A DNA stretch of 64,000 nucleotides from assembly GCA_024741835.1 (NCBI GenBank), contig JAENRP010000107.1, positions 21,867 to 85,866 of the forward strand. The letters run 5' to 3'. Shown piece by piece: positions 22,390 to 34,212 of the stretch. The position numbers and the translations under genes are program-made. Position 1 is the stretch's first letter. The number at the start of each line of letters is the position of its first letter. The stretch is from Diplocarpon mali. Taxonomy: Eukaryota > Ascomycota > Leotiomycetes > Helotiales > Drepanopezizaceae. Under the pieces are notes generated by a model. The model saw only the letters and a list, made by a program, of their open reading frames with translations, did no database searches and was not told where the DNA came from.

Positions 22390-23040
22390 ATGCTCAGCAG
22401 ATCTGCCAGGCGATCCTTCATAGGGGCGCGAATCTCATCACCCGCGCTCCAGCCCGCCTTCCTCTTACCGACTTGCGCGCGATACCTTTCAGCTACAACT
22501 CAACATGTCGAGTCTCCCTCGGGAGCGTTCCAATCCTCTAAACTACCCACAGGAGAATCGCCAAACGCAACATCATTACCTCCAAGAGTAACGAAGAGAT
22601 GTGTGCCTCAATCGCCAGCACCAATCAAAAAACCACTCACACTTTCTCCTTCAGTCAAAGAACTCCTCCCTCTACTTGCAACACAGCCGTCACACTACAT
22701 AAGCATACATATTCACGGAAAGCCATATCTTGTCACAGTCGGTGATCTTGTACGGCTGCCATTTCGTATGCCAGGAGTCGTTCCTGGGGATGTGCTACGC
22801 TTGAACCGGGCATCAAGTCTTGGGTCTCGGGATTACACATTAAAGGGTATGCCGTATGTGGACGAAAGGATCTTCGAGTGCAGGGCAAGAGTGATGGGAA
22901 CGGAGGCAGAGCCGATGAGGATCAAAGAGAAGACGAAGCGTAGGAACAGAAAGATCAAGACCGTCAAGAGCAAACTCAAGTTCACTATCCTACGGATCTC
23001 GGAGCTGAAGCTTAAGGATCTCGAGGAGATTGAGCAATGA
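22390..23040 (+). CDS. MRPL49: Mitochondrial large-subunit ribosomal protein bL21m
   Basis: Single-exon 216-aa protein. The N-terminus (MLSRSARRSFIGARISS) is an arginine- and serine-rich mitochondrial targeting sequence; about 85 low-complexity residues follow. The L21 domain covers about residues 95-216: SHYISIHIHGKPYLVTVGDL, RLPFRMPGVVPGDVLRLNRA, SSLGSRDYTLKG, VDERIFECRARVMG and the basic KTKRRNRKIKTVKSKLKFTI, a signature of fungal MRPL49/bL21m. It sits in the exit-side region of the mitochondrial 54S subunit. Divergent from NSA2. Confidence 0.93.
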   Translation: MLSRSARRSFIGARISSPALQPAFLLPTCARYLSATTQHVESPSGAFQSSKLPTGESPNATSLPPRVTKRCVPQSPAPIKKPLTLSPSVKELLPLLATQPSHYISIHIHGKPYLVTVGDLVRLPFRMPGVVPGDVLRLNRASSLGSRDYTLKGMPYVDERIFECRARVMGTEAEPMRIKEKTKRRNRKIKTVKSKLKFTILRISELKLKDLEEIEQ

Positions 23041-24963
23041 TTGGAATAGAGGGTGCAGACTACGGCGTACAGGATGTTCTCCCGCCATTAGCACGAGTCA
23101 AATAGTACTTTTGGCCTGTATGAACTTTGAGAACTATCGCTGGCAACAAGCGATTTATATTATGCTGTACAGGAATGGGACCATGGCATTGTTCAGGTCG
23201 GGTAGTCATATAGACCTGTGGTTATCCGCTTGGTGTCTCGTGCCTTACTATTCTGTTTGCTTGTTGCTTAATCTCATTTGATATTGTGGTCGCCAAGCTG
23301 TCTAAAGCCTCTCGACCGAAGCTTTGCATATGGGTTCGAGATTTATTATTCCGCGCAGCTGAAAGTCATATTGTACTATGCAATTTCTTGCCAACGGCTG
23401 AGTCTCAATAACTTCTTGGGAGCTCTAGCCTCGCTTATGTTATTATGCGTTCAGAAACCCCAGCTATGAATACCTCTTTTGGCCTTCGAAGATCTGCGGG
23501 TGAGATGCAGATTTTTACCTGGGCTTTGCAATATGCTGGTCATTCTCTTGTTAAGTGTAGATTATAATATTCGAAGCGCTCAAGTGGAAATCAGATCATC
23601 TAGGTACTTGTCATAGCTTGATTTCTCCCAAGTCGAGGCTTTACCAGCCATGTACAACTTGGGCTCCAGTTCCTTATCCTTTTGGTTTTTTCTTGGTATT
23701 TCGCCTTCTCAGAAGTTCCAAATGACCGTCATATCCCGGTGACTCGATTCTGGTCCCTATCCGGGCTTCTCCCTATGCTGCCGTCATCCCCTCATTTCGC
23801 CATAGCCAATAGGCCATTGCTTCATCCTTTTGATTTGCTACCTCTCCCTCCTCTCGGAATCACTTCCATTACGTCTAGCCAACATTTATTTCTCTCCCGC
23901 CATGAAGCAATAGGATTGGGTTAGTATGAGCGTCTTGATCCTGGGTATCGGATGCATCCTGGTACTTTTAGGGAGACTAATGCGTGGCAGTCCGCTGCCC
24001 AAAATTTCGGGTAGAATGGCTAGTGTGGGTGTTTGTATGGCCGGGAGAGATTAAATGGGAATGCGGAGGTTATGGCGGCTATATGGATGAATTAGATGTA
24101 TGATTCATCATGAAAAGTAGGTAGGACCTGATTTTGCGGAGACCAAGAGTGATATTTATGCATTAGGAGTAGTTGATAGATAGACATATGATAGATGATG
24201 ACAGAACGATTAGCTGACTCTGGACTGATTGGATTTAAAGGAGGTGACATCTCCCTCATTTGCAGATAGAGTAACTCGGTAATTTAACAACTAGAGCGGT
24301 AACTTAATGCTTTAAGTCCAAACATATGACATTATTATCTATATAGTGTACTTTTATATAATTGCTAGTTCTTTGAAAGGGACTGGTATTTATTTCATAT
24401 AGCCCTACGTAAACAAGCTGTCTGAGCTTAAAAAAAAGTCATTATTCAGTTTGTTCTATTCCTATAATAATAAGCACAACTTTCCGCTAGAAAATATAGC
24501 TTAATACAACTGTGTTATATTTAATTTATATGGTGGTTGATTTTAAAAGGGTTACAATTAAAGCCGCCTTCTTAGCACACAGGGCTCGAGAAGCCCGTAA
24601 AGTTATAGACAGTTTTTGGGAATTCGCAGCGACATACTTACATAGTTTGATATGGCATTGAAATCGGAATGAGAAACTTCAAGAAGCATTGTACGTACGT
24701 CTTTTAGAGCACGCACCTCACTAGAGATGAGGTAAATGTAGGAGGTAGGTAGGGTTTTGCGCTAAGACAGCTTACCTGAGCCAAGCGAGATACACAATTG
24801 GCTTTCAATCTAAGTGCCTAGGAGGTAGGAAGGTAGTTCAAGCTTTTCCCGCCATCTTCAGCCTCATCAGGCGAAGCTCTAATAAGATATTCAGAAAGTT
24901 GCCTACATTTAACGGATATCTCTCCAAAAATTCCCCTGCTAATCGCCACCCGCTAAATCCGGG
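23041..24963. other. Gene-free region with AT-rich block
   Basis: 1.9 kb between bL21m and CSN4. The part from about 24100 to 24560 is markedly AT-rich and resembles decayed repeat DNA. From 24700 to 24840 there are short repeats of the word AGGTAGG/GGAGGTAGG. No supported ORF; the frame at 23682-23924 shows no family signal. Confidence 0.5.
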
Positions 24964-26262
24964 ATGGCAGATGTCAAGGCTACCCTCAGCAAGATTGCGG
25001 ATTCTGGAGACGAACAACAAGGCTACGAAGCTCTCCTCCTCAGCATCAGGACATCTCCCTCAGCGAAGATCGCCACGAACGACCTTACAGCCATAATTAA
25101 CAGTATATTCGAAAATAATCTTGGCATAGTAGTCACACGAAATCTCACCCTGTCCTTCGTCGCCACTCTCAAAGCTCTTGATAGCAACGAGATCAAAATC
25201 GAAGTTGGTGAACACGCCCTCTCAGTCTTTCAGTCGCAGGCCTCATCTTTCGAAGAACAAAATGCCCAAGTCCGGGAAATCATGGCTACGGCCTACGAAG
25301 CTGACGAGGAATTCCTCGATGCTGCCAAGATACTAGCCGGAATTCCACTCGAAAGCTCTCAACGGAAGGTCACAAATGAAGACAAAGTTCGCTTCTGGAT
25401 CAGAATTACAAGAAACTACTTGGAGGTGGACGATACTACACTTGCCGAGCAATATTTGAACAAGGCGAAGAACCTGATATACACAGTTTCTGACAGAGAT
25501 TTGAACCTACATTTCAGCCTCTGCCAGGCCCGAATTCAAGATGCCAGACGCAATTTTCTGGCTGCAGCGCAAGGCTACCAAGATATCAGTTTCATGCCTG
25601 TTATCGCCGAGGAGGAGAGACTACATACCTTGAGCATGGCTATCAAGTGCGCTGTCCTTGCGCCTGCAGGCCCAGCCAGAAGCCGCGCCCTTGGGCGACT
25701 GTACAAGGACGAGAGAGCATGTACACTGGATGAGTACAGCATTTTGGAGAAGATGTTCCTGGATCGCCTGCTCACACCCGAGGAGGTTGCTAAGTTCGCC
25801 GAAGGTCTGGCTCAACATCAACTGGCACGGACATCTGATGGCAGTACGGTTTTGGCAAAAGCCGTCGTTGAACACAACCTGAGAGGTGCTTCGAGACTGT
25901 ACAGCAATATCGGGTTCGATTCTCTAGGACTACTACTAGGTTTGGATGGTGACAAAGCCGAAGAAACCACCGCTAGGATGATTGAACAAGGTCGCTTGAG
26001 AGGTCGCATCGACCAAATTGAGCGATTTATCTGGTTCGAGGGCGGAGAAGCTACTGGCGAGAAGGGTAGCGGTAGATCAGAGGGTGTTGTTGGGCGGGAA
26101 CTCAAGCAATGGGACAGTAATGTTCAAGGCTTGGCCGAAGAAGTTGAGAAGGTCACATCTGAGCTGCAGCTGGTCTATCCTGTAAAATGCCTGCAACTGA
26201 CGTACAGGGAGCTTATGCTAACCTTGTCACAGGACTTCGTCGCAAAGCATCTGGTCGTATGA
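24964..26262 (+). CDS. CSN4: COP9 signalosome subunit 4
   Basis: Predicted 415-aa protein from exons 24964-26181 and 26233-26262. CSN4 is a PCI-domain subunit of the complex that removes NEDD8 from cullins; in filamentous fungi the signalosome controls development and light response. The helical repeats (SSFEEQNAQVREIMATAYEA, YLEVDDTTLAEQYLNKAKNL, FLAAAQGYQDIS) lead into the PCI module at about residues 215-385 (RSRALGRLYKDERACTLDEY, GASRLYSNIGFDSLGLLLGL, RMIEQGRLRGRIDQIERFIW). I infer a 51-nt intron at 26182-26232 with a GCTAAC branch site; it is in frame without a stop, so reading through would add 17 residues. After splicing the C-terminus is LVYPDFVAKHLVV, as in other fungal CSN4 proteins. 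Confidence 0.93.
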   Translation: MADVKATLSKIADSGDEQQGYEALLLSIRTSPSAKIATNDLTAIINSIFENNLGIVVTRNLTLSFVATLKALDSNEIKIEVGEHALSVFQSQASSFEEQNAQVREIMATAYEADEEFLDAAKILAGIPLESSQRKVTNEDKVRFWIRITRNYLEVDDTTLAEQYLNKAKNLIYTVSDRDLNLHFSLCQARIQDARRNFLAAAQGYQDISFMPVIAEEERLHTLSMAIKCAVLAPAGPARSRALGRLYKDERACTLDEYSILEKMFLDRLLTPEEVAKFAEGLAQHQLARTSDGSTVLAKAVVEHNLRGASRLYSNIGFDSLGLLLGLDGDKAEETTARMIEQGRLRGRIDQIERFIWFEGGEATGEKGSGRSEGVVGRELKQWDSNVQGLAEEVEKVTSELQLVYPVKCLQLTYRELMLTLSQDFVAKHLVV

Positions 26263-26479
26263 TTGTTGCGAGACTACATATTGATTGGCGTTCAGGGGGG
26301 ATGCATGGATATGAGGCGCTTTTGTCGGCAACGTTGCAACGGCATTGGGATAACGAGACTATGATGATGCCTACCGAAAGAGAACGAATTGCAGATCACA
26401 TATAGATATCGTCGAGCCTTGTATCAAATCCAGAGCTCTAAATTTTCACAATTAGCCTCCGAATCACTGGGACTCTTGC

Positions 26480-27323
26480 TTATCTAGCCATAACCTCAGT
26501 CTTCCTCCTCCTCAAATCGTCCTTGGCCGCGTAAGACGTATACAACTCATCTTCGGCTTTTTGCATAATTTCAAAGAGTTGATCCGCAAGCAACTTCCCG
26601 ATCATGTCGTATCCCTTTGCAGTGAAATGTATATTGTCGTCCCAAACTTCGTCCCTCATCTCTTTATCCATCTCCCAATAAGGCATAGCTTCATACAGAT
26701 CGTAAGTGTAGCTACAGAATCAGTATATGTCCCACTTTTTCTCTTTAGAGCGAGTGGAGACTCACTAGTTCTCAGCTTCGTGGTTCAAGATCCTTTGGTT
26801 CAGATCGATGGTCCTGGAGTCAACCTCCGTGGAACACATTCCACATCCACTGATTGTAAGAGCAAGAACCTTAGTATTCTTCGAAAGGGGTACATCCCAA
26901 ACTTTTTGAAGTGTTGAAAAAATATTGTCTGGGAGCCGGTTTTGATTCAGATCATTTGTGCCGCCGAGAATGATAGCCCAGTCGTAAGGATCGTGAGGAT
27001 GGACCTCGTCATCTAGCCACGCGTTATCAGTCGATGTATGAGGAGGCAACATGAAGTATTCTCAATATCTAAAAATCAAGGTACAATTCGGATAGCTTAC
27101 ATAGAACATTCATCCGCGGTACGAAGTGTCCTGGCGGACTGATTACTTGATCCCCAGGTAGCCCCTGGATATCAGTCGATATATTCCACGAAGACAATGA
27201 TGCCTCCAAAGATTTTTTTAATGCAATTCCATAAGGATGGAACATAGTATCCCCATGCGGAGTATGTCCTGCGGTGAGGCTGTCGCCGAAGCAGAGGATA
27301 TGGAGCGAGTTCGATAGAAACAT
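26480..27323 (-). CDS. SGNH/GDSL esterase-lipase
   Basis: Predicted 233-aa protein from exons 27323-27101, 27012-26766 and 26711-26480. The SGNH blocks are all visible: block I LHILCFGDSLTAG (Ser nucleophile), block II GLPGDQVISPPG, block III ILGGTNDLNQN and block V WDDNIHFTAKGYDMIGKLL (Asp/His). The acceptor of intron 1 is uncertain; the one at 27013 keeps frame, whereas the nearer AGs introduce a stop. No signal peptide, so it is likely intracellular; fungal relatives of this length are annotated as GDSL-like lipases of unknown substrate. Convergent with CSN4, with 217 bp between stops. Confidence 0.88.
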
Positions 27324-29467
27324 CGTGTGCTATGAACTGTGAGTTCTCGTGAAATGCGCGTGAGTATTCTCAGCTGCAGACAAGAGTAGAGTTTAGGAAT
27401 GTCGCGAATACATATATGATCCCCAATCAATCTATATCGAACAATCGCCAATCTTCCCGCTACCTAGGCTTAAACACACGAGCCCATACCTGCCGCTGGA
27501 TTAATACTCACAGATTTGTAGCTCGGGCAAGACTGGATTATTAGCCGCTTGGGGGATTGGAACCCGAGATAAAGAGTCGTTGGACCGGCTATTATCGTCT
27601 TACATCTGAAACCGTCAAGTTTCGAGTGGGAGGAATACGAGATCAAAGGTGAATCCGAGATCTCTAACAGAATGCCAGAAGTACGACATTCATCCGAACA
27701 TACATATTCATTTATATGAATATGAATATGAATATAGCTATTGTGAATCATAAATACAGGGGTCTAACCTATGTATGCTAGCATGAGTTGTCGTAGAGGG
27801 AAGGAGCTCACGTGATACCAAAGCAGGCCTACGAGTAAGTGTTGTTTACGAAAGTTGTATTTACTAAATTATAGTATTATATTCTTCTCCTTTAACATGT
27901 AATAATTCTAAACTTTATAGCACGAGCGGAAAACGCTATATCATGTTAAGTGTAAGGAGAAACTAGTGTGACAACACCTTGAATTTAGTACTTAGCCTAT
28001 TATACCTGTAGAAAACCCAGTTTCGTGAAGAATACAACTTATCCCTTAGTCTATAAGGTCTCAGGCGAGTGCGTTATTAAAGAGGTGCTTTGATTAATAT
28101 AGTTACCTTAAAGTCCTTAATCTAGAATAAGCCCTCCTTTTGATACAGCTGCCTATTTGATTATATTAAGTATTTTGTTAGTTAGTAGCAGCTGTTGATA
28201 GTAACCTTTCTTACCAACTTTATCTTTCAAAGGGAATATTCGAAGCTATGAGGCTTTAAAATGTATCCTTACTTCTCTTTCTTTTCCCTTCATATTATAA
28301 CCCGCCTTAAATTTTATTTATTATTAAGCCTTTCTTTTAATTATAAATACATATGTATGTATGTATGTATTTGAATAATCTTAAAGTATTTAAGTAGAGG
28401 TATTAGGAAGAGGGTATTCGCAGAAATGGTAAGTATGAATGATTTTCGTTCCGGAGCTTTTAAAAAGTTCTGGCTTTATTCGACTTAGGGTTTGGTTATT
28501 TCATAGTCGAAAGGACTTAAGCTCGGCTCTGCAGACCCTTTAGAAAGAATCTAAAAAATATAAAGAATCTACAGGTCCTTTGGAGACACTGCGTAGAGGT
28601 GTTAAGTCGTCATCTCCCTCAAGCTCGCTTTGATTATACTTTGTATAGTAGGTATACTAAAAATAGGAACATAGGCCTCCTCCCAAGATCCTACGTTCCT
28701 GTTCCGTAAAACACATTTAATTTCCGGGATCCTCCACCTCTACTGATAAAATAATTTAACTGTTTCTGACTGACATGATAAGTTAATAAGCTTAACTAGC
28801 AGCTTCTTTATTAGCCTCCGTCTAATCGCTGAATTCTGCATTTCTTAGCATGTTGTTGCTGCTTAGCTATAAGGTTGCTTCTTAGCTTTCAGCTCCTTCC
28901 CCCATTAATCAAAACAACTCTCAAGAGAATCTTCGGAATAGAATCATTGAATATGCGAAAGCTCAAAGAATATATACGAATAAGTTTGATACAGTAACTA
29001 TGATTCTAAGAAGATTTCAGTTTCGTACGCAACGTCTCCGGGTACGGACTAATCTAGTATCAGGCATCAGCGATAATTTGTAGAAGAGATCTGAATTTTC
29101 ACGAGCAAAAATGAAATTGCCGATGAATTAAGGATTTGAAAAGTCAAATGGTTAAGACATGATTATAAATATTGAGTCCAGGATCTTTACTCATTCTATT
29201 CATTAGTCAGGCCTAAACGAGTGGGAAGAGAAGTGCAGGGGTCACCCGTTGCCGTGGTGATGACTGACTAAACAGAAATACTTTGCTGTCCTGGACCCAA
29301 GCAGTATCCTCACAAGCGCGATATTTCCTGTCCACGACGTGCGAATAGCCCGTTGCTTTCTCATTCTCTCGCTCAAGCATGAAACTACCGCCTGCGACGC
29401 GGTAATTCCCAGCATTTACCAGCACCGACAACTAATTATCACTCATCGCAAACCCCCAAATACGGTT
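27324..29467. other. Gene-free, partly AT-rich repeat-like region
   Basis: 2.1 kb between the SGNH gene and MPS1. From about 27840 to 29000 it is strongly AT-rich with no long open frame, consistent with an old, mutated repeat. It contains a short TATGAA microsatellite near 27710-27738 and a TATG run near 28350-28372. The last few hundred bases are the MPS1 5' flank. Confidence 0.55.
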
Positions 29468-32071
29468 ATGGCCATGGCATCCCCGACACCAATGGGCCCC
29501 TCCCATTTTGAATCGCTAAGACGGCCGACGTCGAAACAGAACTTCAAGCCCTTGGTTCAAAGACCTCAATTACATCGCAGCGATGCTGTACCGGCGGAGA
29601 CACATGCGCGCACGTATTCGCTGAACGATAGCTCCGACGATGAGACACCGCTCCCGATGATGAAATTCTCGGCCCTTACAAATGCCCTGCTCAACGATGC
29701 TACACCTGCAGTTAAAACCTCACTTCCGAAGACAGCGCGAACCACGCCAGAGTCGACTGACAATGGGGAATTCCAATTCAAGGCTGGAGGCACAGGGCTG
29801 AACAAGGACAAATTATCACCCGAGGGCAGCAGAGTTCATAGTCCATATCCGAGACGGATTGTTAGACTGAGTTCGACGCCTGGATCTGCAGGTATGCGTA
29901 GGACCTCATCCGCATCAAGCGCGTCTCAAAGACATAGCGAGAAGCCTATCGAGAAGGCTGAGAGCCCGCTAGACCTGAGTACGCCAGCGCAAGTTCGTCG
30001 GACGGTTCGCATACCCGTTTCCGCCTCTGGGAACCATGTTTCATCAGCAGGATCATCAGGGACTCACCCACACCGGACGCAATCAACATCAAGGAACGAG
30101 GATGGTGGACTTGACTCTCAAGAGTATCCTTCGACAGTCGCGAAATCGCAGCTTGCGTCGAGTCAAGGGAGTGTCTCGAGATATGGACCATCGACAATTG
30201 GACGAACCCGGTATGTGGAGGATGCAGCGCTACAAAGTGGTATGCGAGTCAAAAGAGTCGGGAAGGTATCTGGGAGCTTTTTGAGCGGTCCTGCTCGGCG
30301 GGGTAGGAGGCGGATGGAAGATGAGGGACAAAGCCCAGTTGAAGAGCGAGAAGATGGTTTGGACTCTGGGCCTCCGAGTCAAGACCCGCAGAGCCAGGAA
30401 TCTCAAGCACCAGAGCCACAGGATAAAGCGGCTGAACCAGGCCAGGACTCGGGGTCAAACAAAGGATCATTTTATTCTGCTGCTTACAGAGACTTCGCTT
30501 CGGGCAGTCCTGTGAGTACGAAAGAAGCATTGAGTTCAGTGCTTAGGTCAAAATCGCCGCCACCACCTACGTTAATCACATCTCAGCGACCAATTTTGTC
30601 ACATTCAAAACCGTTCTCGCAAGCCGCCCAGCCAGTTTTTAAAGTCCCAGCTCCCCGGCTAGACCTACCCTCAACACTCGATCAGGAAAACGAAGCCCCT
30701 CCAACTTTTAAGAGGAACAAGCAAGCCCCATTGATACATCTAGATAATAAAATGGAGAAGATTCCAGTTCGCCCTGAAAGAATCGACCCTGACATTTTGC
30801 GAGCGGCTTCCCCTCCGGAGAGACCACCATTAGCCATTAGAAGTCAGAATACACCCCGAAGACCCGCGCCTCCACCCCCAAAGATGTCCATTTTAGACAC
30901 TGCCACAAGTACTGCTGGCGCCGCCACAGCTTCCCACGCAGGCGGCAAGAGAAATCGATTGAAGGTTAATGGAAAGCAATTCACCAGATTGGACTGCATT
31001 GGCCGAGGCGGAAGTTCGCGCGTATACAGAGTGATGGCCGAGAATTCGAAGTTCTTTGCATTGAAGCGGGTCTCTCTGGAAGATGCAGACGAGTCGGCTA
31101 TTCGTGGCTTCAAGGGCGAGATAGACCTGCTTAAGAAGCTGGAAGGCGTGGAACGGGTTATTCGACTTTACGATTTCGAATTGAATGAGGAGAAATCGAC
31201 CCTGACGGTGGTAATTAGCACCTAATTTAAGCGCAAGCCTTATACTGACTGGTAGTAGTTGATGGAAATGGGAGAACTGGACATGAACAAGATGTTGGAG
31301 CTACGACTCAAAGCCGACAACGCAAAATTCGACCCCAGTTTCGTACGTCACTACTGGAAGGAGATGCTCGAGTGTCTACAAGCTATACATGAGCATGACA
31401 TCGTTCATTCGGATTTGAAACCTCACAATTTTGTTCTTGTTCAAGGGAGACTGAAATTGATCGATTTCGGGATTGCCAACGCAATCCAAACAGACGAGAC
31501 TGTCAACGTGCACCGAGAGACCCAAATTGGCACGCCAAATTACATGTCTCCTGAATCACTGCTGGACTCGAACGCAAGGCCAGATGCGAGAGGCCGGATT
31601 CCCAACGAGCCAAAACTCATGAAACTCGGTAAACCTAGCGATATCTGGAGTCTGGGCTGTATCCTTTATCAAATGGCTTACGGCCGTGCACCATTCGCGC
31701 ACATTCAGAACCAGATGCACCGTTGCCAAGCTATTATCAACTTCAACTACGAGATCGAGTATCCCACCATCGGTGTGGGATCCGTCCCGATCCCTTCGGC
31801 GCTTATTAAAACTCTCAAGAAGTGTCTCAATAGGGATCAATTCCAACGGCCCTCCGCGACGGAACTTCTGAATGACCGAGATCCATTCCTGAATCCCATC
31901 GACTATGATGATGCGCTACCCATCAGCGAGGCACTCCTGGGCCGCATCCTCCTCAGCGTGGCAGCGAAATGCAAAGAAAAGGACCCTACGGAAGCAGAGC
32001 TATTGGAACTATGGCCCCGCGGGTACTTCGACAGGCTTCGTAAGAACATCGCTGAAGGAAAAGGAATATGA
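29468..32071 (+). CDS. MPS1: Dual-specificity spindle checkpoint kinase Mps1/TTK
   Basis: Predicted 851-aa protein from exons 29468-31210 and 31259-32071. Mps1 phosphorylates kinetochore Spc105/Knl1 to start the spindle checkpoint and helps spindle-pole duplication. The first 500 residues are Ser/Pro-rich and disordered. The kinase domain starts near residue 505 (NGKQFTRLDCIGRGGSSRVY) with the ATP-site Lys in FFALKRVSLEDAD. Further motifs are the catalytic loop HSDLKPHNFVLV, DFG in KLIDFGIANAIQ, the activation segment TQIGTPNYMSPES and WSLGCILYQMAYGRAPF. These, especially the PNYMSPE and long insert after it, are typical of Mps1/TTK. I chose the Met at 29468 (MAMASPTP) because the in-frame upstream Met at 29339 precedes unconserved sequence. 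Confidence 0.94.
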
Positions 32072-32493
32072 GACCTCTTCCACGTTTTTGATTATGGTAC
32101 CGAACTGTCGATTCAGGAGAATGGAATCTGTGTGGTGAGAGTTTCTGGATTGGCAAGCAGAAAAGATTAGTGTTGGAGTGCGCTTGCATGGGTGTTTTTG
32201 GTGCTCTGAGCTGGCTGGATATACCATTTTTAGACTGCAGCCCTTGCTTGAGGCTTTTGTTTAACTTTGCAAAAGCGTGGGCCTTGGAAAGAAAGCTCCC
32301 GAAGTTTATAATTGATTTTCTTTCCTATACTGCTGTTGTCAATCCGAGTTCGGGTTCACATTCCCCACTATCTGTATGTTCTTGACTCTAGCTACCCATT
32401 GCACTTCCTGCAACGTAGGTCACGAACCACTTTACCGTCTTGCCCCTCCGACTCGAATACGCCCTCCAGTTTCAAGCCGTTAATCCAATGCCA
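32072..32493. other. Convergent 3' intergenic, MPS1 / P450
   Basis: 422 bp between two converging genes; nothing recognised beyond UTR-like sequence. Confidence 0.5.
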
Positions 32494-34212
32494 TCAACAC
32501 GGCCTCGCGGCTGCAACTGCCACGCCTAGAGTTACAGGACGTAGCTTTACCATCAATGGTAACTTCTTCCACGTTCCATAAGCCTTTTGGTTGAGAAACC
32601 AGTCTGAATGATCGCCATCAAACTCCATATCGAAGTTCCACAACAGCTTACAGACAATGAGTCTTATCATGAGCAAAGCCATACTAGAGATCAAGTTGGC
32701 TCGATTTCTATCCCGGGACGAGGGTCATTCTTACCTCTTACCAACACAATCCCGAGGACCCTGAGAGAACGGTTGCAGCACGGCTTTTTCGTCGCCTGAA
32801 AATAGAGAGTCGGGGTCTGGAAGCCACCGTTCTGGAAGGTAGGACTGTGCGTGTATGAAGTTGGATGACGAGCTATAAGCTGCCAAGGGCGTCACATAGA
32901 CTATAGCTCCGCCAGCGACCCAGCCTCCGGCAATGAATGCGCCGCCATTAGGAACGATTCTGGGGAATCCAATCGGCGTCACGGGGTAGGCTCTGAAGCT
33001 CTCGTTTAGGCATGCTTCTAGCCATTTTAGATTTGAGATGGAGTTGATGGTGATTTCGGAATCCACCTGGAAAGTGGATCGGATCTCCTCGACTCTGAGC
33101 GGGAAACAAGTTAGCAACTGACCAGGCTACCTTGAGCACCAAAATTGGCCAGATGGTAGCCCTGGGCTTGGTGAGTATGAGGTGACAGCGCTCACAAGCT
33201 ATGAAGTGCGGTGCGGTTGCGAAGCAAGAGATATGTGAGCCCAATCAACATCGATGGCAAGGTATCGCCCGCCGCAAATGTCATAACCAATGCTGCGTTG
33301 TCAAGTTCGGGACGAGAAAGCGGAGTTTTACGATCGACGAGGAAATGTATGAGATCAGGGCGTTCTACCCCACAGGACAGCCTTTTCGTGACTCTGTCGC
33401 TGTTCGACTGCAGGACTCTCTTGTAAGGCTTGCCAGTAAGGAGTGGCATAAAGATACCAAAAAAGAAATTGAAGACTGGAAGCTGAGCAAGGCAACCAAG
33501 AACGAGAGCAGCAGCCATGTACCCGGGCATGGACTTGACCCATCCGGTGTTCTCCTCGCTGTCGAGTAGGTTCAGGGACTCTCCAAACAGCAGGTCATGC
33601 ATGATATTGAAGACGGTGAAAGGATAAACCTCTACCATGTTGGCTTTCTGATCCACCCTGAGCTTTTCGATCAGATGATCGATGTGATTGATGATCAAAG
33701 GCTCTTGTGCCACCAGTGCTGTCTTGGAAAATCCCAGAGAGAAGATCTTTCGTAAGCGTCGATGTTCCTCCTCGTCTGCGCTCACTATACTGTCATTCGA
33801 GGACTGCTGATCGAAGAAATATGCCACGAAATCGTCCCATCTCTTCATCCCGTACTTCGCACATGGCGTGGAGCTGTATATGTCTCGCCATGCTCGTTTG
33901 TCGATATAGCTCAACTCATTGGGTGCGACGCGTACTACTGGGCCGTATTTGTCATGTAATGCTGAGGTCCAGTGGGGTCCCCATCCCCGAAGCACGAACC
34001 AGGTAAGAGGGAGTCGAGTGGCTGCAGCGAACCTGGGTCCTGGGTAATCTCTGAGCGGATGGTAGAATATGTTGTACGTGATGGTGATTGCGTTGTACTG
34101 TTGAGACTGTCAGCACTTTCCAAAGATGTAGTATATTTGGGGCTCATGCCAGTATGACCAGAGAAACAAGGGTATAGATAACCTGCTGCTCTACCGTCTC
34201 CAGCGGCAACAT
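32494..34212 (-). CDS. Cytochrome P450 monooxygenase
   Basis: Predicted 501-aa protein from exons 34212-34159, 34097-33196, 33094-32735 and 32683-32494. A short hydrophobic anchor (VIYTLVSLYNAITITYNIFY) precedes HPLRDYPGPRF. Functional motifs in order: I-helix FAAGDTLPS at about 290, K-helix ESFR at about 350, YLPERW near 405 and the heme loop FSQGPRDCVGKS with the Cys ligand near 433. Overall similarity is to the fungal families around isotrichodermin hydroxylase (CYP65-like), but I cannot assign a family or substrate. The first intron uses GTCATA, the weakest donor here, so the first 18 residues are less sure. No backbone synthase lies nearby, so a secondary-metabolite role is unsupported. 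The ORF split into several frames reflects introns rather than decay. Confidence 0.87.
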
